From Zygnema cylindricum (lineage: Eukaryota; Streptophyta; Zygnematophyceae; Zygnematales; Zygnemataceae), in contig JBBHKE010000168.1 of assembly GCA_037447655.1 (NCBI GenBank), positions 1 through 35,735 on the forward strand: DNA of 35,735 bases. The letters run 5' to 3'. The position numbers and the translations under genes are program-made. The notes below the pieces were generated by a model. That model saw nothing but the letters and a program-made list of their open reading frames with translations. It did not search any database and was not told where the DNA came from. Each line of letters starts with the position of its first letter. The first letter of the stretch is position 1. Shown here piece after piece: positions 32,488 through 35,735 of this stretch.

Positions 32488-32972
32488 TTTTAAGCTATTT
32501 TTTGAGAGTTTTTAATATTTTTTTAACGAGCGTACAGGAGCTTTAAAGCGTTTCAAGGAGTTTTTAGAGAGTTCTACGGGAATTTCGACAAGTTTAACGG
32601 ATTTTCAAGGAATATAAAAGAGATTTAAGGAACTTCAAAAAATTTTAAGGAGGATTATGGAAAAAAGAAATCGATTATAGTTGTTTTTTTTCTGTATGCA
32701 GTTTTAAATACGCAAAAGAACTCGAGGATAAGGTTTTGAAGCTCATCTGCTTTACTGCAAGACTTCTTTTACAAAAGACGCCATGACTTAGCTTTCGCAG
32801 ATTGTAAAGCTGCAAATTTTTCTAGGGTTCACATATTTTAAGAAACGAAGTTTTTTTTAGGGTTGCGAGGTTTATCGTGAAACGAAGTTACCAGGCAGCA
32901 GCTTCAGAAGACGACTGTAGCAATAACAGGGAATACCGTACAGTGCTTTTGATTACTTTTCGAGACTTGCAA
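32488..32972 (-). promoter_or_regulatory. Presumed 5' UTR and promoter of NVL
   Basis: The sequence upstream of the NVL start codon on the minus strand is AT-rich with ACTCTCAAAAAAT and repeated short GGA.TTT.A.GGA words. I could not place a TATA box or start site. It is called promoter only by position. Confidence 0.3.
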
Positions 32973-32979
32973 GGAGGAC

Positions 32980-33118
32980 ACCCCAAATTGCTAGGTGGAC
33001 ACCTCTCAAATTGCTAGGGAACACCTCTCGAATTGCTAGGTGGACACCTCTCAAATTGCTAGGGAACACCTCTCGAATTGCTAGGTGGACACCTCTCAAA
33101 TTGCTAGGGAACACCTCG
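32980..33118. repeat. 22-23-bp minisatellite upstream of NVL
   Basis: Six copies of AATTGCTAGG followed alternately by TGGACACCTCTC and GAACACCTCTC, starting near 32986, 33009, 33031, 33054, 33076 and 33099. The alternation gives a 45-bp higher-order unit, so the array grew by duplicating pairs. Confidence 0.92.
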
Positions 33119-33497
33119 AAAACAAATCCGTATGAAGATGTACACTTTTGACACCCTTTCTGTGTAATGAGGGGTGTTCACGTAAGCCCGTCAAAAAAAT
33201 CTGTCCGTACCGACGGCCGCTAAAACTCTCTCTGACAACGCACGTGGAAAGGCCGCCACCAACAGGTGGGAGGTAAAAAAAAAAAAATGGCAATGGTTGA
33301 TAAAAACGTTTTCCAAAGGAAAAATGCAGTAGACTGATTCTATCTTCGGTAACTAAAAATTGTAGGTGAACTATATCGTAAGAAAAATTTGGAGTGAACA
33401 ATCAATGAAGCAATAAAGGGACCTTTACTCTCTTTCATCATTTTTACAACCAAGATAGGTCTTTAAGTCAAATTAGCTCGATGAGTCGGTTGGTGCC
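33119..33497. other. Noncoding stretch
   Basis: Nothing supported. A minus frame of 101 codons (33096-33401) begins in the minisatellite and has a low-complexity middle. Confidence 0.45.
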
Positions 33498-34605
33498 ATG
33501 TATTCGGAATTCCCTCTCGCGTCGGGAGTGCCTATTTGTAGCCCTCAAGAGGGCATCAAGGGTTTAAGTTTCCTTGTAAGAGCCCCTCCTTTCGTGAACA
33601 AGTTTGTTAGGGATAGTTTGGTGGATGAGCTTGCCCAATTTGAGGACTTTACAAAACTTCACCATTCACAAGCGGCTTTCGCTATCTTAACTCGTTGTTT
33701 TCCACAACGCACATTGTACTTAATGCCCACGCTGCCTCTCACCTCCTCTTTCATGTCCTCGCTTTCATGTGTTGATAGTTGTATCTCTATGTTCTTACAT
33801 CAGCTTGACGGTCAAGGTATTTCTTATTACCTGAAAAGATGACTCGCTAAAAGTAAGGCAAGTTACCTTACCAGGCTCTTTTAGGGATATGGGTTTAATT
33901 CATACGGTCGTCATAGCAACAACACCCTGCCTATGGACTCACTGCATGTTTTCATCTATAAAACACTCTTGTTTCGGCTTGTGTGGCGCTTGAAGTTGGC
34001 TAAGGTTTATTGCCGTTTCAACAATCATTATTGCCGACTCATTCCCTTTTACCTATTAAGGCCCAAAACCAAGCACCTCCCTTCTCTTCCGGCGTCATGA
34101 TAATTCAATCACGGGCGCAATAACTTGTCATCGATAAGGTAAAGTCGTTAAGTTTGCAAACCCTCTCAAGGTGCCCACTCCGGTTGAAACACGTGGTTGA
34201 CGCCAGTCTTGTTTAACTTTATAGGTTAGAGCGTAGCTTGTTGATGCACCAATTTCTTAATGCTCCGATTGGCTTCTTTGTCAATTTTCTCAAAGGATCC
34301 GCTTACTCCTAGGGATGTCGCAACCTTCCCTCGTATGCAAGCCCCAATCTATTATTTATCAACCTATGGATGAGCAAGGAGTCCATTTGCTCCATGACCC
34401 GCACAGTGGGAAGGAAACAACAAACGACATGGTTGGGGATGTCATAGTTACGGTGGGATGCAAAGTTGTGTATAAAGCCAACCATGAAGAAACCTATATA
34501 CTCCTGCCATGTTTTCAAGCCAAAGGCAACCACAACCCTCTTTGTAGTTTTGCAAGTTGTCAAAAGATACGTATGTGACGTTGTTATTAACCTATGAGAT
34601 CCCAT
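33498..34605 (+). pseudogene. Decayed reverse-transcriptase fragment (relic 2)
   Basis: A 114-codon frame (33498-33842) matches the connection region of the same family as relic 1: a QEGIKGL segment where the family has EGI.VLG, then PFVNKFVRDSLVDELAQF, AAFAILTRCFPQRTLYLMPT and an SF..SL...D segment. Relic 1 shares the FVN.F and TP/SP..GI positions. Downstream to about 34600 the composition stays similar, but frames are broken and I recognise no further blocks. The polymerase motifs are absent, so only the 3' part of the element was ever inserted or survives, as with 5'-truncated non-LTR copies. Confidence 0.62.
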
Positions 34606-35383
34606 ATTTCCTCACAAGGAAAATTACATAACGCATTGAGGCTTGAAATGTAATAACCTTAATGAAATGGGACTACTCATTCTGAGACTTGGCTAACGAC
34701 GTGGTACTATTGGCTCTCAATTTTTTTCGAGACGTTGGGCTCGTAATTAATAACTTATTATGGGACAGTGTTCGTCAATCATTTGAATTTAGAGGACCTC
34801 ACAACACATCGCTAATATTATTTTGCATTTATTTTTAGCTTACGATTTTATATTTTTATTCTTTTGTAGCTTTCTTTATGCTTGAAGTATGTGGTAACTT
34901 TCATTTCTTACCTTGAGATGGTTGTCAACAATTGTACACTTCAATCATGCTCAGTTTTACCATCGCATTTTTCGAAAATAAATTATTTTTATGCCAATTG
35001 AAAGTGGCCACCGTCAACTGACCAATCGGGCGCCATTTTACTATTTTAGGTGAAATTATATAATATTATTATTTTTTTCATATTTTTTTTTAGGTTACAT
35101 ACCAAAACTCACTCTGCAACTGAAGAATTGACTCCAAAGGAGATTCAATTCACCCTCAGTCATTTTGAGTACAGTACGCACTTTTCAGATTTCTGGCCGT
35201 TTCGTACGACATGACATTTATAGTACGAGATAAAAAAAATGTGCGCATTTGAAATTCTAGGTGTCAATATAACCGCCAGCGCTGCCCTAACTGTACGGAA
35301 CCGACAATTTCTATCTCTGCTGGCGGGAATATCAAATCTGGATAAAAAAAATCATCCCCGTTTACTAGGAGAGGTGACGTGAC

Positions 35384-35385
<2 letters not shown>
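34606..35385. other. Noncoding stretch
   Basis: AT-rich sequence without a recognised gene, repeat or RNA. A run of TTTTTTT blocks lies at about 35065-35092. The right end may be the distal promoter of the edge gene. Confidence 0.5.

Positions 35386-35453
<68 letters not shown>
35386..35453. repeat. (CT)n microsatellite
   Basis: An uninterrupted run of about 34 CT dinucleotides. It lies about 170-235 bases upstream of the ATG at 35621 and near two G-boxes. Confidence 0.95.
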
Positions 35454-35455
<2 letters not shown>

Positions 35456-35504
35456 TCTAACACGCTTGGGGATCCATGTCTTCTCTGTCTCTCTCTTCTC
35501 CCGC

Positions 35505-35587
35505 CACGTGGCAGTCTTCCAGCTGTCACGGCCCGGCGGGAAAACCTCTCTTCCGTACAGGATCGAATGCGCACGCGCCACGTGGCA
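35505..35587 (+). promoter_or_regulatory. Twin G-box/ABRE-like sites
   Basis: CACGTGGCA occurs at 35505-35513 and again at 35579-35587, both within GCCACGTGGC palindromes. In plants, ACGTGGC is the core of ABA-responsive elements bound by bZIP factors, and CACGTG is bound by bZIP and bHLH factors. With the CT tract this looks like a proximal promoter for the ATG at 35621, or for a divergent transcript. Confidence 0.45.
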
Positions 35588-35620
35588 ATCATGTTTTTTG
35601 TCGTTTTCCTAAAAGACAAA

Positions 35621-35679
35621 ATGTCGTCTTTGCGTCGTTGGCGGGCGCTGAAAAGGGAGAGAAGAAAGTCGACTCTGAG
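35621..35679 (+). CDS. Possible first exon of a gene running off the right edge
   Basis: ATG at 35621 (context GACAAAATG, A at -3) opens 59 bases encoding a very basic start, MSSLRRWRALKRERRKSTL, before a donor-like GAG|GTATAT at 35680. The context (CT repeat, two G-boxes) supports a promoter here, and a basic N-terminus would suit an organelle-targeting or nucleic-acid-binding protein, but nothing beyond 20 codons is visible. It may equally be leader sequence. Confidence 0.25.
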
Positions 35680-35735
35680 GTATATTTCAATTTAACCCTT
35701 CCCTCCGCCAATCAGCCTCTCCCTCCAGCCCTCCC

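Overview
The window is eukaryotic nuclear DNA: AT-rich, full of simple repeats, with one clear intron-rich gene and many short non-autonomous DNA transposons. The organism is most likely from the plant/green-algal side. The NVL/CDC48C protein is plant-like in layout, two decayed reverse-transcriptase copies look like a non-LTR family I associate with streptophytes, and G-box/ABRE-type words (CACGTGGCA) and TTTAGGG-like words recur. This placement is inference from memory of families, not a database result.

Layout. (1) 1-4300: noncoding DNA around a decayed reverse transcriptase (985-2250) that is split by a 372-bp hAT-like MITE. (2) 4300-9120: mainly MITEs, including a 707-bp element and a 546-bp element with perfect 8-bp target-site duplications, and a 489-bp element of a second, TA-flanked family. 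(3) 9120-12060: a probable small secreted-protein gene (start 10746) with a CT-rich leader and several CACGTG sites, followed by a 128-bp tandem repeat. (4) 12060-20840: repeats, two 215-bp MITE sisters, a second copy of the 707-bp element, an unrecognised 182-codon exon-like ORF on the minus strand (13185-13733), and a weak membrane-protein ORF (17017).

(5) 20843-32487, minus strand: a 13-exon gene for an NVL/Rix7/CDC48C-type double AAA+ ATPase (about 1204 residues), the ribosome-biogenesis remodeller of the nucleolus. All 12 introns are GT-AG and phases match throughout, except for one extra base in an A7 run in exon 12. Its introns are packed with a hAT MITE, purine microsatellites and tandem copies of the following exon's start. 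(6) 32488-35735: a 22-bp minisatellite, a second reverse-transcriptase relic (33498 onward), and a CT-repeat plus G-box promoter-like region leading to a possible first exon at the right edge.

Only the NVL gene is certain. The small secreted gene is likely; the other coding calls are tentative. No RNA gene, CRISPR array or bacterial-type operon was seen.
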